From: Berkiella_A sp964633725
GTDB taxonomy: Bacteria; Pseudomonadota; Gammaproteobacteria; Berkiellales; Berkiellaceae
DNA: 64,000 nucleotides
Assembly: GCA_964633725.1 (NCBI GenBank)
Contig: CAZWHY010000002.1
Span: 78,611-142,610 of the forward strand
Reading direction: 5' to 3'
The translations under genes were made by a program, and so were the position numbers. How positions within the stretch are numbered: position 1 is the stretch's first letter; every line of letters begins with the position of its first letter. Positions 1 through 9,591 of the stretch are shown piece by piece. The notes under the pieces were generated by a model. That model searched no databases. It had not been told where the DNA came from and saw only the letters and a program-made list of their open reading frames with translations.

Positions 1-375
1 TTCGAAGAAATTTATGAGCATAAAATTAAAAAGCAACAAGAACACAATGGTATTTATCCATTTTGTCTGGTCAAAAACATTGATATATTAAGTGCAGTGG
101 CTGCCCAAGAAAACAAACCGTTTTGTGTGGGCTTTGCCGCAGAAACACAAAATATTGATATGTTTGCAAGGGAAAAATTAATTCATAAAAAAATTGATAT
201 GATTGCCGTTAATGATGTCTCTAAAGCAGACATTGGGTTTGATAGCGATGATAATCAGCTAAGTGTGTTGACGCTTACTGGGCAACATATTATCCCCAAA
301 GCCAATAAATACCAAGTTGCAATACAACTACTAAAAAATATAAGAGAAGAATATGAGACCCAAAATACAGCTTAA
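1..375 (+). CDS. coaBC: CoaBC, C-terminal fragment (phosphopantothenate-cysteine ligase part)
   Basis: The reading frame is open from the first base, so the N-terminal decarboxylase (CoaC) part lies outside the window; 124 residues are visible. CoaBC joins cysteine to 4'-phosphopantothenate and decarboxylates the product in coenzyme A synthesis. The visible part has the CoaB signature VGFAAET, then a Lys-rich stretch (KLIHKKIDMIAVND) and GFDSDDN, as expected for the ligase domain. The 3' end overlaps dut by 23 bp in another frame, and coaBC-dut-algC is a conserved gammaproteobacterial order. The in-frame GTG at 97 is an internal codon, not a start. Confidence 0.93.
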   Translation, partial: FEEIYEHKIKKQQEHNGIYPFCLVKNIDILSAVAAQENKPFCVGFAAETQNIDMFAREKLIHKKIDMIAVNDVSKADIGFDSDDNQLSVLTLTGQHIIPKANKYQVAIQLLKNIREEYETQNTA

Positions 376-811
376 AATATTAGATCCTCGCGTTGGCGAA
401 GAAATCCCAATGCCAGCCTATGCGACGGATGGTTCCGCAGGTATGGATTTACGCGCCTGTATTGATGCCCCCTTTGTGTTGGAGCCAGGAAAGTCTACCC
501 TAGTACCGTCGGGTATTGCGGTTCATATGGGAGATGAGGCACTAGCGGCGATGATATTACCACGTTCTGGTTTAGGGCATAAACACGGAATTGTACTAGG
601 AAATTTAGTCGGATTAATTGATTCTGATTATCAGGGTGAAATCAAAATGTCTCTTTGGAATCGTAGTGATAAGCCATTTGTGATTGAAGTCGGTGCTCGC
701 ATTGCACAATTGGTATTTGTACCTGTGGCAAAGGCCGCATTTCAAATTGTTGAGGCATTTGAAGTCTCTGAGCGTGGTGTGGGTGGTTTTGGGCACACGG
801 GGCAACACTAG
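353..811 (+). CDS. dut: dUTP diphosphatase (dUTPase)
   Basis: Hydrolyses dUTP to dUMP and pyrophosphate, which keeps uracil out of DNA and supplies dUMP to thymidylate synthase. At 152 residues it has the usual length of the trimeric dUTPase, with all five motifs in order: AGMDLRA (1), PRSGLGHKHG (2), GLIDSDYQGEI (3), RIAQLVFVPV (4) and the glycine-rich C-terminal arm RGVGGFGHTG (5). The ATG lies inside the 3' end of coaBC, suggesting translational coupling. algC follows after a 47-bp gap. Confidence 0.98.
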   Translation: MRPKIQLKILDPRVGEEIPMPAYATDGSAGMDLRACIDAPFVLEPGKSTLVPSGIAVHMGDEALAAMILPRSGLGHKHGIVLGNLVGLIDSDYQGEIKMSLWNRSDKPFVIEVGARIAQLVFVPVAKAAFQIVEAFEVSERGVGGFGHTGQH

Positions 812-858
812 ATAAAAAATACAATGCCTAGGAAGATAAACACAAGAAGGAAGTCAGC

Positions 859-2271
859 ATGAGTAGTTTAACCATTGAACAAAACCACACCGTTCATATC
901 GATAGATCTGTTTTTAGAGCCTATGATATACGAGGGGTTGTGGATGAGAATTTGACTGTAGAGCTTGCCTATTTATTAGGGCGTGCTTTTGGAACCGCTG
1001 CTATTGCGCAAAACCGACAAGAAGTGATAGTGGCTCGGGATGGTCGTTTGACGGGAGACCGCTTGAAAAAAAGCTTGACCAAGGGCTTGTGTGATTCGGG
1101 AGTTGATGTGATTGACCTTGGCATGGTGCCAACGCCCGTTTTATATTTTGCGTGTGAACATTTTAATACACATACGGGCATTATGATTACGGGTAGCCAT
1201 AACCCTTCTGATTACAACGGTTTTAAAATGGTGCTGAATGGCGTGTCTTTAGCAGAAGCGGGCATTCAGGCATTGTATGAGGCAATTGTCGCGAAAAACT
1301 TTGAATCAGGTAGTGGCCAGCGTTGTGAAAAAAATATCATCGAAGATTATATATTAGCCGTTACAACGCGTATTAATATCAAAAAACGTTTAAAAGTTGT
1401 AATGGATTGTGGCAATGGTGTGGTTGGCTGTATTGCTGAAAAACTATTCAAAGCATTGGGGGTTGAATTTATTGGCTTATATTGTGATGTGGATGGCACA
1501 TTCCCCAATCATCATCCCGATCCCGGTCAGCCTAAAAATATGCAAGATTTAATTTCGCAGGTCAAAGCACACAAAGCGGATTTGGGTTTGGCTTTTGATG
1601 GTGATGGCGATCGTTTAGGCATTGTGACCCATGAGGGTGATATTATTTGGCCGGACAAAATTATGATGCTGTTTGTCGAAGAAGTATTACGAGCAGAGCC
1701 TAATGCGCCCATCATTTATGATGTCAAATGTACTCAGCATTTAGGGCAGTATATTGAGCAGCTAGGTGGTCAGGCGATTATGTATAAAACAGGCCATTCT
1801 TTGATTAAACGTAAAATGAAAGAATTAAAATCGCCTTTGGCTGGGGAAATGAGTGGTCATTTCTTTTTCAAGCACCGTTGGTTTGGGTTTGATGATGCTT
1901 GTTTTTCTGCGGCAATTTTACTTGAAATATTAGCGAATGAAATACCGTACAAAACATTAGCGGAACGAATTGCACACTATCCTACAGCATTCAATACACC
2001 AGAAATTAATATTCCACTTGCGGATGAAAAGAAATTTGCCTTTATTGAAAGCTTAAAGCAATCCCATCAGTTTATTCAAGAAAAGATCATTACGGTGGAT
2101 GGTTTAAGGGTAGAGTTTGTGGATGGATGGGGGTTGGTAAGAGCGTCTAACACAACCCCTAATCTGGTTTTACGCTTTGAAGCTAGTTCGGAAGCCGTAT
2201 TACAAAGAATCCAGGAATCATTTAAGCAAATGATGCTTAAAGTCGACCCTACATTAAATATTGTATTTTAG
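859..2271 (+). CDS. algC: Phosphomannomutase/phosphoglucomutase (AlgC family)
   Basis: 470 residues, the usual length of AlgC-type alpha-D-phosphohexomutases, which interconvert hexose 6- and 1-phosphates for lipopolysaccharide and exopolysaccharide precursors. The phosphoserine loop TGSHNPSDYN places the catalytic Ser at 113; the metal loop DGDGDR is near residue 255; the sugar-binding loop GEMSGH and the phosphate-binding C-terminal stretch RASNTTPNL follow. The start is supported by AAGGAAG a few bases upstream of the ATG. It sits directly after dut, as in Pseudomonas. Whether the enzyme prefers mannose or glucose phosphate cannot be told from sequence. Confidence 0.95.
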   Translation: MSSLTIEQNHTVHIDRSVFRAYDIRGVVDENLTVELAYLLGRAFGTAAIAQNRQEVIVARDGRLTGDRLKKSLTKGLCDSGVDVIDLGMVPTPVLYFACEHFNTHTGIMITGSHNPSDYNGFKMVLNGVSLAEAGIQALYEAIVAKNFESGSGQRCEKNIIEDYILAVTTRINIKKRLKVVMDCGNGVVGCIAEKLFKALGVEFIGLYCDVDGTFPNHHPDPGQPKNMQDLISQVKAHKADLGLAFDGDGDRLGIVTHEGDIIWPDKIMMLFVEEVLRAEPNAPIIYDVKCTQHLGQYIEQLGGQAIMYKTGHSLIKRKMKELKSPLAGEMSGHFFFKHRWFGFDDACFSAAILLEILANEIPYKTLAERIAHYPTAFNTPEINIPLADEKKFAFIESLKQSHQFIQEKIITVDGLRVEFVDGWGLVRASNTTPNLVLRFEASSEAVLQRIQESFKQMMLKVDPTLNIVF

Positions 2272-2289
2272 TTAAAAGGTGATTATCCC

Positions 2290-2997
2290 ATGGACGGGTT
2301 GCAAAGATATTTGGATGTTACTTTTCTCAACGAGCATATACATCACAAAGACATCAAATTGTTTTGTCAGAAAATCAATAAAATGGACATTAAGCCAGCC
2401 AGTGTTTGTGTTTATCCGCAACATGTTGAGGCGGTTCAAGGCTGTTTGTCCTGTCAGAAAATACCTATTACAACGGTATTAAATTTCCCGCATGGTCTAT
2501 ACGAGTGGCCACAGCTAGAATCAGATATTTTGCACGCGATATCATTGAATGTGTCAGAGCTTGATATCGTGATCCCTTATGGTAAATGGCTTAGCCAACA
2601 CAGTGAAGCCGATATGATTCAATTTGCGGAGCATTGCCAAGAGGCAGTGGGGGATAATATTACACTAAAATATATTATTGAAACCGGCGTCTTACAGGCA
2701 CCGGAGTTAATCGCAGATATTAGCTTACTCTTGTGTCAACATGGTGCTAACTTCATCAAAACATCAACGGGAAAAACAGTGCCTGGTGCCACTATTTTGG
2801 CTGCAACGGCGATTATAAGTGCCATAAAGCAACATGAGCAGCAAACAGGGCAAAAAGTCGGACTCAAAATCGCTGGAGGCATTAGAACGCGTGAACAAGC
2901 TTATGAATATATTGACTTGGTTCGTTCAAATTTAGGCGAAAAATGGCTTGACCCTCAGTATTTTCGTATTGGATGTAGCCAGGTAGAATTGCTGTAA
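2290..2997 (+). CDS. deoC: Deoxyribose-phosphate aldolase
   Basis: 235 residues. Cleaves 2-deoxyribose 5-phosphate to glyceraldehyde 3-phosphate and acetaldehyde in deoxynucleoside catabolism. Family landmarks are NFPHG, the DIVIPYG strand, IIETG, FIKTSTGK containing the Schiff-base lysine, and LKIAGGIRT containing the second active-site lysine; the end FRIGCSQVELL is also typical. The start ATG at 2290 lies 18 bp after algC and has AAAGGTG upstream, so it is probably cotranscribed. No other deo genes are nearby, so it is a stand-alone salvage gene. Confidence 0.95.
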   Translation: MDGLQRYLDVTFLNEHIHHKDIKLFCQKINKMDIKPASVCVYPQHVEAVQGCLSCQKIPITTVLNFPHGLYEWPQLESDILHAISLNVSELDIVIPYGKWLSQHSEADMIQFAEHCQEAVGDNITLKYIIETGVLQAPELIADISLLLCQHGANFIKTSTGKTVPGATILAATAIISAIKQHEQQTGQKVGLKIAGGIRTREQAYEYIDLVRSNLGEKWLDPQYFRIGCSQVELL

Positions 2998-3040
2998 TTT
3001 ATAAATTTAGGGATATATATTCTAATTTAGGGAGAAAACT

Positions 3041-5269
3041 TTGAAATCACATAGTAAAGTATCTTTAATAGTTGGCTTGACGGTCAGTTTGGCTGTTATG
3101 CCGGCATCAAGTTTTGCCATGGCAAAAGGCGAGCCTAAACCTAACCAGTTTTGGTGGCCAGAAAAACTCAACTTACAGCCACTTCGTCAACATGCGACTG
3201 AGTCCAACCCCTTAGACAAAGAATTCAACTACGCGAAGGCTTTTGAAAGCATTGAACTTGAGACACTCAAGAAAGATATTGAAACAATCATGAAAACCTC
3301 ACAGGATTGGTGGCCAGCCGATTATGGACATTATGGCCCATTTTTTATCCGAATGGCTTGGCATAGCGCTGGGACTTACCGTATTACAGATGGTCGCGGT
3401 GGTGCAGGCGGTGGTCAACAGAGATTGGAACCCCTTAACAGCTGGCCAGATAATGCGAATTTAGACAAAGCACGCCGCTTACTTTGGCCTATCAAGCAAA
3501 AATACGGGCAAAACGTTTCTTGGGCAGATTTAATGGCGCTCACCGGAAATGTTGCTCTCGAATCAATGGGATTCAAAACATATGGCTTTGCGGGTGGTCG
3601 TATGGATGACTGGGAGCCAGATTTAGTCTATTGGGGGCCAGAGACCCAATTCTTAGATGATAAGCGCTACAGTGGAGATAGAGAGCTTGAAAAACCTTTG
3701 GCTGCTGTGCAGATGGGACTGATTTATGTCAATCCTGAAGGACCCAATGGTAAGCCAGATCCACTTGCCGCAGCAAAAGATATTCGTGAAACATTTGAGC
3801 GAATGGGTATGAATGATGAAGAAACTGTCGCGCTCATCGCAGGAGGTCATACATTTGGTAAAGCACATGGTGCAGTCAATCCCACAGAATGTCTTGGGCC
3901 TGAGCCTGCGACTGCCAGCCTAGAAGAACAAGGTATGGGTTGGCATAATAAGTGTGGTAAAGGTAATGCCGAAGACACGTTAACCAGTGGTTTGGAAGGT
4001 GCTTGGACGAGCAGTCCAGAAAAATGGACGACGCAATATTTGGATAATCTATTTAATTTTGAGTGGGTGCAAACTAAGAGTCCAGCAGGTGCGACACAGT
4101 GGATACCTAGTACAGACAGTGCTTCACAGCTTGTGCCAGATGCGCACGATAGTGCTAAAAGACATGCGCCTATTATGTTCACAACAGATTTATCACTAAA
4201 ATTCGATCCAAGCTATAAGGAAATTGCTAAGAGATTTCAGAGTAATCCTCAGGAGTTTGAACAAGCCTTTGCAAAAGCTTGGTTTAAGCTAATGCATCGT
4301 GATATGGGGCCTAGAGCACGTTACTTGGGTTCAGAGGTGCCTAGTGAAGAACAAACTTGGCAAGATCCCATTCCAAAAGTTGACTTTGATTTAGTCGATG
4401 GGAATGATATAAAAAGCTTGAAAGCCAAAGTGCTGGCATCAAAACTAACAATTCCTGAGCTTGTTAAGACCGCTTGGGCATCCGCGGCGACATTTCGTGG
4501 TACGGACATGCGTGGTGGTGCAAATGGCGCGCGTATTCGGCTAGCACCACAAAAAGATTGGCCTGTGAATAATCCAAGTGAGCTCACAAAAGTTCTTTCA
4601 GGTTTGGATGCTATTCAAACAGAGTTTAATAGTGCGCAATCAGACAATAAAAAAATATCACTTGCAGATATGATTGTGTTGGCTGGCGCCGCCGCGATAG
4701 AGGCGGCAGCCAAGCAAAGAGGCCTGGATATTCACGTTCCATTTAGTCCGGGTAGAGCAGACGCATTACAAGAGCATACTGACCAGCCTTCTTTTGCGGT
4801 GCTTGAACCGTTTGCAGATGGGTTTAGAAACTACTACAGCAAAGATAATGCTCGCGCACCTATCGATATGCTTATAGAGCGCGCAAATGTATTGACGCTC
4901 ACTGTGCCTGAGATGACTGTGTTGATGGGTGGTATGCGGGCATTGAATGTGAATGCAGATAATACGAGCAATGGCATTTTAACCGAAAAACCAGGGACAT
5001 TGAGCAACGACTTTTTTGTAAATTTGCTTGATATGTCTACTGAGTGGAAAAGAGTTCCTAATACGGACAATATCTACGAGGGACGTACGCGTGGCACGGA
5101 TGCGCTGAAATGGAAAGCCACCTCTGTCGATCTGATTTTTGGCTCGAACTCTGAGCTGCGTGCGGTTGCAGAAGTCTATGCGGCTAAAGATGTCGAAGAT
5201 AAATTTGTCAAAGACTTTGTCAATGCGTGGGTAAAAGTGATGAGGCTCGATCGCTTTGATTTAAAATAG
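3041..5269 (+). CDS. katG: Catalase-peroxidase with a signal peptide (exported KatG)
   Basis: 742 residues; starts at TTG with AGGGAGAA just upstream. It destroys hydrogen peroxide by catalase and peroxidase reactions using heme. Distal residues Arg104, Trp107 and His108 lie in RMAWHSAGTYR; Tyr229 (YVNPEG) and Met255 (ERMGM) complete the Met-Tyr-Trp adduct needed for catalase activity; the proximal heme ligand is His270 (GGHTFGKAHG). A second, degenerate peroxidase-like domain fills the C-terminal half. Residues 1-27 form a basic then hydrophobic leader ending SSFAMA, so the mature protein is probably periplasmic. It stands alone and ends in a strong terminator. Exported catalase-peroxidases are known in Legionella and pathogenic E. 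coli. Confidence 0.97.
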   Translation: MKSHSKVSLIVGLTVSLAVMPASSFAMAKGEPKPNQFWWPEKLNLQPLRQHATESNPLDKEFNYAKAFESIELETLKKDIETIMKTSQDWWPADYGHYGPFFIRMAWHSAGTYRITDGRGGAGGGQQRLEPLNSWPDNANLDKARRLLWPIKQKYGQNVSWADLMALTGNVALESMGFKTYGFAGGRMDDWEPDLVYWGPETQFLDDKRYSGDRELEKPLAAVQMGLIYVNPEGPNGKPDPLAAAKDIRETFERMGMNDEETVALIAGGHTFGKAHGAVNPTECLGPEPATASLEEQGMGWHNKCGKGNAEDTLTSGLEGAWTSSPEKWTTQYLDNLFNFEWVQTKSPAGATQWIPSTDSASQLVPDAHDSAKRHAPIMFTTDLSLKFDPSYKEIAKRFQSNPQEFEQAFAKAWFKLMHRDMGPRARYLGSEVPSEEQTWQDPIPKVDFDLVDGNDIKSLKAKVLASKLTIPELVKTAWASAATFRGTDMRGGANGARIRLAPQKDWPVNNPSELTKVLSGLDAIQTEFNSAQSDNKKISLADMIVLAGAAAIEAAAKQRGLDIHVPFSPGRADALQEHTDQPSFAVLEPFADGFRNYYSKDNARAPIDMLIERANVLTLTVPEMTVLMGGMRALNVNADNTSNGILTEKPGTLSNDFFVNLLDMSTEWKRVPNTDNIYEGRTRGTDALKWKATSVDLIFGSNSELRAVAEVYAAKDVEDKFVKDFVNAWVKVMRLDRFDLK

Positions 5270-5290
5270 GGTTGAGGATTTTTGAAACTA

Positions 5291-5322
5291 AAAACGGCGG
5301 AATATAATCCGCCGTTTTTTTT
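5291..5322 (+). terminator. Rho-independent terminator after katG
   Basis: A perfect 10-bp stem (AAAACGGCGG / CCGCCGTTTT) with an 8-nt AT loop is followed by a run of T, 22 bp after the katG stop. It separates katG from the methyltransferase gene. Confidence 0.92.
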
Positions 5323-5386
5323 ACATATTAATATTATCAACTGATTGATTTTGAAACAGCGAATCTTAAAACAGAGAGCATAGATT

Positions 5387-6193
5387 ATGACAGAAGAAAA
5401 ATATGATTTTGAGATAGGCGAAGAAGGGCTTAGTTATGATATTTTGGATGAATCATATAATACGCGCACACAGCAATTCTTGTTGGAGGCGGGCTTAACA
5501 CAGGGTATGAAGGTTTTAGATGTTGGGTGTGGCGCAGGTGTCATGACCGCTTGGATGGCTGGGCAAGTTGGGGATCAGGGGCATGTTACGGCGCTTGATA
5601 ATAGTCCTGAGCAATTGAGTGTTGCGAAGCAACGTGTCGAAAAAAGCGGTTTATCCAATGTTGAGACCAAAGTGCTTTCTGCCTATGATATTGAAAAATT
5701 AGGTGAGAGGTATGATTTAATCTACTGTCGTTTTTTGTTACATCATCTTCATAGCCCACGCAAAGCAATTAAAGCATATTATGAGAATCTAAATGATGGT
5801 GGTATTTATGTTGGTGAAGAGGGCATCATCAGTCATATGTTTGCTTACCCACCCACTTTTGCATGGCAAGGGTATATGCCGGAATTAATTTCACCTAGAA
5901 AAGAAGTAGACGGACAAGATCGTGATGGTGACATTGGCATGAAGCTATTTTATGAATGTCATCAGGCAGGGTTTGAGATTATAAACTGTGGGTTAAATCA
6001 ACCTATTCTTTGGAAAGAAGCACAGAAAATAAAGTTATTAGAAGCTTTAAATGCATTTAAACAAACTGATCTTGAGCAAGGCACCACAGAAGATGCGTGG
6101 CAAAAAAAGTATGATGAGACGGTTCGCTTTAGCAAAGATCCTAGGCAGATTATAGGCTTTTATGGTAGTTTTCAGGTTGCGGGAAAGAAGTAA
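5387..6193 (+). CDS. Class I SAM-dependent methyltransferase
   Basis: 268 residues with a Rossmann methyltransferase core: motif I VLDVGCGAG near residues 44-52, the acidic end of strand 2 in ALDNS, and YDLIYCRFLLHHL (motif IV region). It resembles UbiE/Methyltransf_25-type small-molecule methyltransferases, but the substrate cannot be named. AAACAGAGAGC precedes the ATG. It stands alone between the katG terminator and a transposase remnant whose visible homology begins right after its stop, so the locus has seen insertion. The C-terminus looks intact (ends QVAGKK). Confidence 0.85.
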   Translation: MTEEKYDFEIGEEGLSYDILDESYNTRTQQFLLEAGLTQGMKVLDVGCGAGVMTAWMAGQVGDQGHVTALDNSPEQLSVAKQRVEKSGLSNVETKVLSAYDIEKLGERYDLIYCRFLLHHLHSPRKAIKAYYENLNDGGIYVGEEGIISHMFAYPPTFAWQGYMPELISPRKEVDGQDRDGDIGMKLFYECHQAGFEIINCGLNQPILWKEAQKIKLLEALNAFKQTDLEQGTTEDAWQKKYDETVRFSKDPRQIIGFYGSFQVAGKK

Positions 6194-6194
6194 G

Positions 6195-6662
6195 TTATTA
6201 CATGCCCATTCCTATGGTAATATTCTTTTTGAACTTTATCATGAGGCTGTTCATACTGGGAAACGTGGCAGGCCTAAAAAAACCTTACGAAAAGGTGTGA
6301 AAGTGAGAATGAAAGTTAAAGACTCTCAAAATACCAAACGTGGCAGGAAAAAGAAAAAATATATTTCAGCTCAACCTGAGCGTCCAGAAACAGTTCAAAA
6401 TATTTCAGATAAGGAGATTCATGCTAATCATGTCGAAGCTTATAATGCATCCTTGAGAAGAAACAACTCGACTTATCGTAGAAAAACCAACACATATGCC
6501 AAAGGTAAAGAGCCATTGCAGAGAACCTTGGATGCGCAGTGGGTCGTGCATAATTTTATGAAAAAACATTTCACAACAAAAGTAGTGCCGGCTGTTACAT
6601 TAGGGATCATAACCACAAGGCTGTCTTGGCATGATGTATTTTCATTGAACATATTAGCGTAA
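6195..6662 (+). pseudogene. Transposase remnant (C-terminal part only)
   Basis: About 155 codons resemble the C-terminal half of a widespread bacterial transposase family: GKRGRPKKTLRKGVKVR, a Lys/Arg-rich linker, HANHVEAYNASLRR, YRRKTNTYAKG, LQRTLDAQWVVHNF and HFTTKVVPAVTLGI. The N-terminal DNA-binding and most catalytic residues are absent, since the upstream sequence is the methyltransferase gene in another frame. A start at 6162 would lie inside that gene and has no ribosome binding site, so I treat this as a fossil rather than an expressed protein. No terminal inverted repeats were seen. Confidence 0.68.
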
Positions 6663-6840
6663 TCCTAAGAGTCGAAGTGAACCAGTGCCCCGGAGTCTAT
6701 CCGTTTATAATATAATTTCTTCCTTCTATCAGGTTAGCTGATCTTTAGCTTCTAATTAATTGACTTTACACAGCAATATTAGTCATAATTCTGACGTCAC
6801 GGTTAGATGACGACATTATTTGATTTTGCAAGGTAAAAAA

Positions 6841-9591
6841 ATGGTTAAGCGAAAGAGAGATGAGACTAATACTAGTTCTAGAAAGCGCGCCAAGGACAAC
6901 ACTTTTGGGCTTAAAGAATACTATGAAGCAATTGATAGAACTATTGATAATCCTACGCTCGAAAACCATCTTTTATTATACAGCTTCGAACTAGATGATG
7001 AGCTTGATATAAACGCCAGAGTAGATGATGAAGGTAATACATTATTACACTTACTTGCTACTATGGATGATAAACTTGCCTGCGAACAGGCTGAACTCAT
7101 ATTAAACAAAGAGGCTAATACAGAATTAACAGAAGGTCACTTCTGTTGGACGGCACTTCATGAAGCTGCAGCTGCAAACAACATCGCAATGGTAGAACTT
7201 CTTCTAGAGTACGAAGCTGATCAATTTGTACGTGATGTTCAAGGAAACACACCGGTGATGCTTGCAATCTCTTTACACTTGCCCGAAATGGTCAAAGTAT
7301 TGTTTGATAGCCTTAACGATCATGAAAGGCAAAATATGTGCCTACGCGTCAATAAGTATGGATATACAATCAGTGACTTAATTGTCAAAAAGTCTTTTGA
7401 TCAGTCACGTATAAAAGAATATGATGCTTTTACCATTAATACCTTAAGCTATAAGGCCCGTGAAATAGCGACTTACCTTGTTGATGAGAATTTGGGATTT
7501 GCACCAATAACAAACATTGAACATTTTATTGATGCAATTTATTGTAACTGCGAGAGTTCTATACAGCGTTATCTTGATTATTATAAAGCTGGTTTGTTAG
7601 ATATAAACAATCCCACTAATTTTGATGACTATATGGTTATCGAAGCAGCGCTTCATAATCGTTTTGAGTTACTGATAAGCTTAATTCATGATTTAAACCC
7701 TGACTTAATGGTACGTGATAGTACACACATGAATATCTTGCATGGGGTTGCACGTAGTGGAAATACAGATCTTGCATTATTCGTACTCGACGTTTTAACT
7801 GAAGAACAAATAGGTATTCTTTTTGAGCAGCAAGATGACGATGATGATACACCGACTGATTGTGCATATGCACATGGCTATCCAGAAGTCGTTGCAATTT
7901 TCCTAGAGTTTGGTGGTGTGTTAAATGCAATGCTTCAAAACGATGAAATGCAGGATGAAGGTCAGGAAATACAGATCAATACAAACCAATCAACACACGA
8001 AGTATCCATCCATCAAAGCATCAGTAGATCAACATTAGCACTAGTGGGACAATATCTACCAGATATTTACCCAAGTCGTGAAAAAAACGACGATTTTCGA
8101 ATAACACTCAGTAAATGGGCAGATGCCAATTTATCAGATAAAAATATAAATCAATACGCTGAGAAAGCAAGAAAGAAGCTGAGATTTTTACTTGTTCACC
8201 CTTTAGTAAAGAACTTTATCACTGAATATAACATAAAGCTTAAAGAGTTTGTTCTAAACTTGAGAGAAGATGAATGTCAGTTTGAAGCGCATTGTAAGCT
8301 TAAGCTCAAGTCAGCCAAAACTGCTATCACCAGAATATTGGATACAAATAAATTTGAACGATTTGAAGATAGTAGAAGTGGCGCACCTATTACGTTAGGA
8401 CTAGCTTTGGTTTGGGCAGTTATTCAAGATGATGACGCTTTAAAACGTTGTTCTCTGAAAGAGGGAAAGAACTGTAATAAAATTAAACTTTCAAATGTCG
8501 ACAAAGCAAATATCTTGGTGAAAATGTTCTATGAGATGGAGCGCGGATATAATTTAGATAATAATGGGAATGAAGTCGATCTAAATTCAGAGAATCAAAA
8601 TATTTGCCATAGTGGTCACTATAACAAAGCAATAAGCACATTATCAGGGTTGCATCCTAAAGTGGATATTATTACCGTTAATACCGCCATCATTTGTACT
8701 AAAATGTATGCTTTACTAGAGCAACACTATCAGAGCCTTGTTCCAGCTCAAGTTCAGGTGCAAAACTTTTATGAGCTTAAAACAAAAGGAATACTCCCAA
8801 AAAATTTATGGGACAAGCACTTGAGAGAAAAAATAACTGCTGAGCTAGAAAATGAGTATGGGTCATATATCAATGCTGAAATGATTGCTGATTCTGTGCT
8901 ACGTTGTGCTATTCTTACTGGAGCATCCACCCACTTACCGCAGAATACTCTCAATAACCTACTTCAGACAATGCGGATTGGAGATGAGTCAATTAGCAAA
9001 GACAGGGTAAAAGTGGTCATTGATAATCTTCATCTCATACAATGTCAACTAATAGAAGAAGAATCAATATTAAATCTAAATGCCGATATAATAGCGAAAG
9101 CCAAGAAGCTAGGCGTTGAGTTTCCAGTACATGAAAATTACACATTTGACCGTACGTTCTATATGAGACCTATTAAATTGCCAGGGTTTAAAATATATAG
9201 AAAGAAGGAATTTGAAAAAAATGTTTCTACTTTTGATTTTTGTACAAAAAAGCTAGAGAAAACTGGAAAATTATCAATTGATGCGAGCAAGCTGAATATA
9301 GAACAACGTACCACTTTAGATCAATTAACCACAGTCAAAAATTTTTCTAACGCGCTTGATGTAGGCAATAATGAGCTCAAAAATATAGTACTAACCGCTA
9401 TTAAAGAGGCAGAGAAAGCCTTGCTTGAGGAAAAAAATGACTATGATTCAATATGGGATACATTCCATGAAAATCTTCAGAATATTTTACGACAGCAACC
9501 TCAAAGCGAAGCGATCTCGGCGATCACAAAAACTTTAGAGGAGCAAGATAACGAAGCAAAGCGAGCCGGGAAATTGCCTTGTACTCGATGA
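6841..9591 (+). CDS. Ankyrin-repeat protein with bipartite NLS-like N-terminus (candidate effector)
   Basis: 916 residues. I start at the ATG at 6841 because AAGGT lies 6 bp upstream; a TTG at 6820 in the same frame lacks a site. The first 20 residues hold two basic clusters, KRKR (3-6) and RKRAK (14-18), seven residues apart, close to a bipartite nuclear localisation signal. Ankyrin-like units follow: GNTLLHLLA (about 65-95), WTALHEAAAANNIAMVELLLEYEAD (about 103-133), GNTPVMLAI (about 135-166), with weaker units near 300-370. The C-terminal 550 residues are helical, charged and unrecognised, and the tail is Glu-rich. There is no signal peptide. Ankyrin proteins are typical type IV effectors of Legionella and Coxiella; nuclear delivery is inference. 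Confidence 0.82.
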   Translation: MVKRKRDETNTSSRKRAKDNTFGLKEYYEAIDRTIDNPTLENHLLLYSFELDDELDINARVDDEGNTLLHLLATMDDKLACEQAELILNKEANTELTEGHFCWTALHEAAAANNIAMVELLLEYEADQFVRDVQGNTPVMLAISLHLPEMVKVLFDSLNDHERQNMCLRVNKYGYTISDLIVKKSFDQSRIKEYDAFTINTLSYKAREIATYLVDENLGFAPITNIEHFIDAIYCNCESSIQRYLDYYKAGLLDINNPTNFDDYMVIEAALHNRFELLISLIHDLNPDLMVRDSTHMNILHGVARSGNTDLALFVLDVLTEEQIGILFEQQDDDDDTPTDCAYAHGYPEVVAIFLEFGGVLNAMLQNDEMQDEGQEIQINTNQSTHEVSIHQSISRSTLALVGQYLPDIYPSREKNDDFRITLSKWADANLSDKNINQYAEKARKKLRFLLVHPLVKNFITEYNIKLKEFVLNLREDECQFEAHCKLKLKSAKTAITRILDTNKFERFEDSRSGAPITLGLALVWAVIQDDDALKRCSLKEGKNCNKIKLSNVDKANILVKMFYEMERGYNLDNNGNEVDLNSENQNICHSGHYNKAISTLSGLHPKVDIITVNTAIICTKMYALLEQHYQSLVPAQVQVQNFYELKTKGILPKNLWDKHLREKITAELENEYGSYINAEMIADSVLRCAILTGASTHLPQNTLNNLLQTMRIGDESISKDRVKVVIDNLHLIQCQLIEEESILNLNADIIAKAKKLGVEFPVHENYTFDRTFYMRPIKLPGFKIYRKKEFEKNVSTFDFCTKKLEKTGKLSIDASKLNIEQRTTLDQLTTVKNFSNALDVGNNELKNIVLTAIKEAEKALLEEKNDYDSIWDTFHENLQNILRQQPQSEAISAITKTLEEQDNEAKRAGKLPCTR

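Noticed and set aside
2279..2482. Alternative frame starting just before deoC
   Set aside because: Overlaps the well-supported deoC frame and has no recognisable product.
6162..6194. N-terminal extension of the transposase remnant
   Set aside because: These codons lie within the methyltransferase gene in another frame and match nothing in the transposase family.
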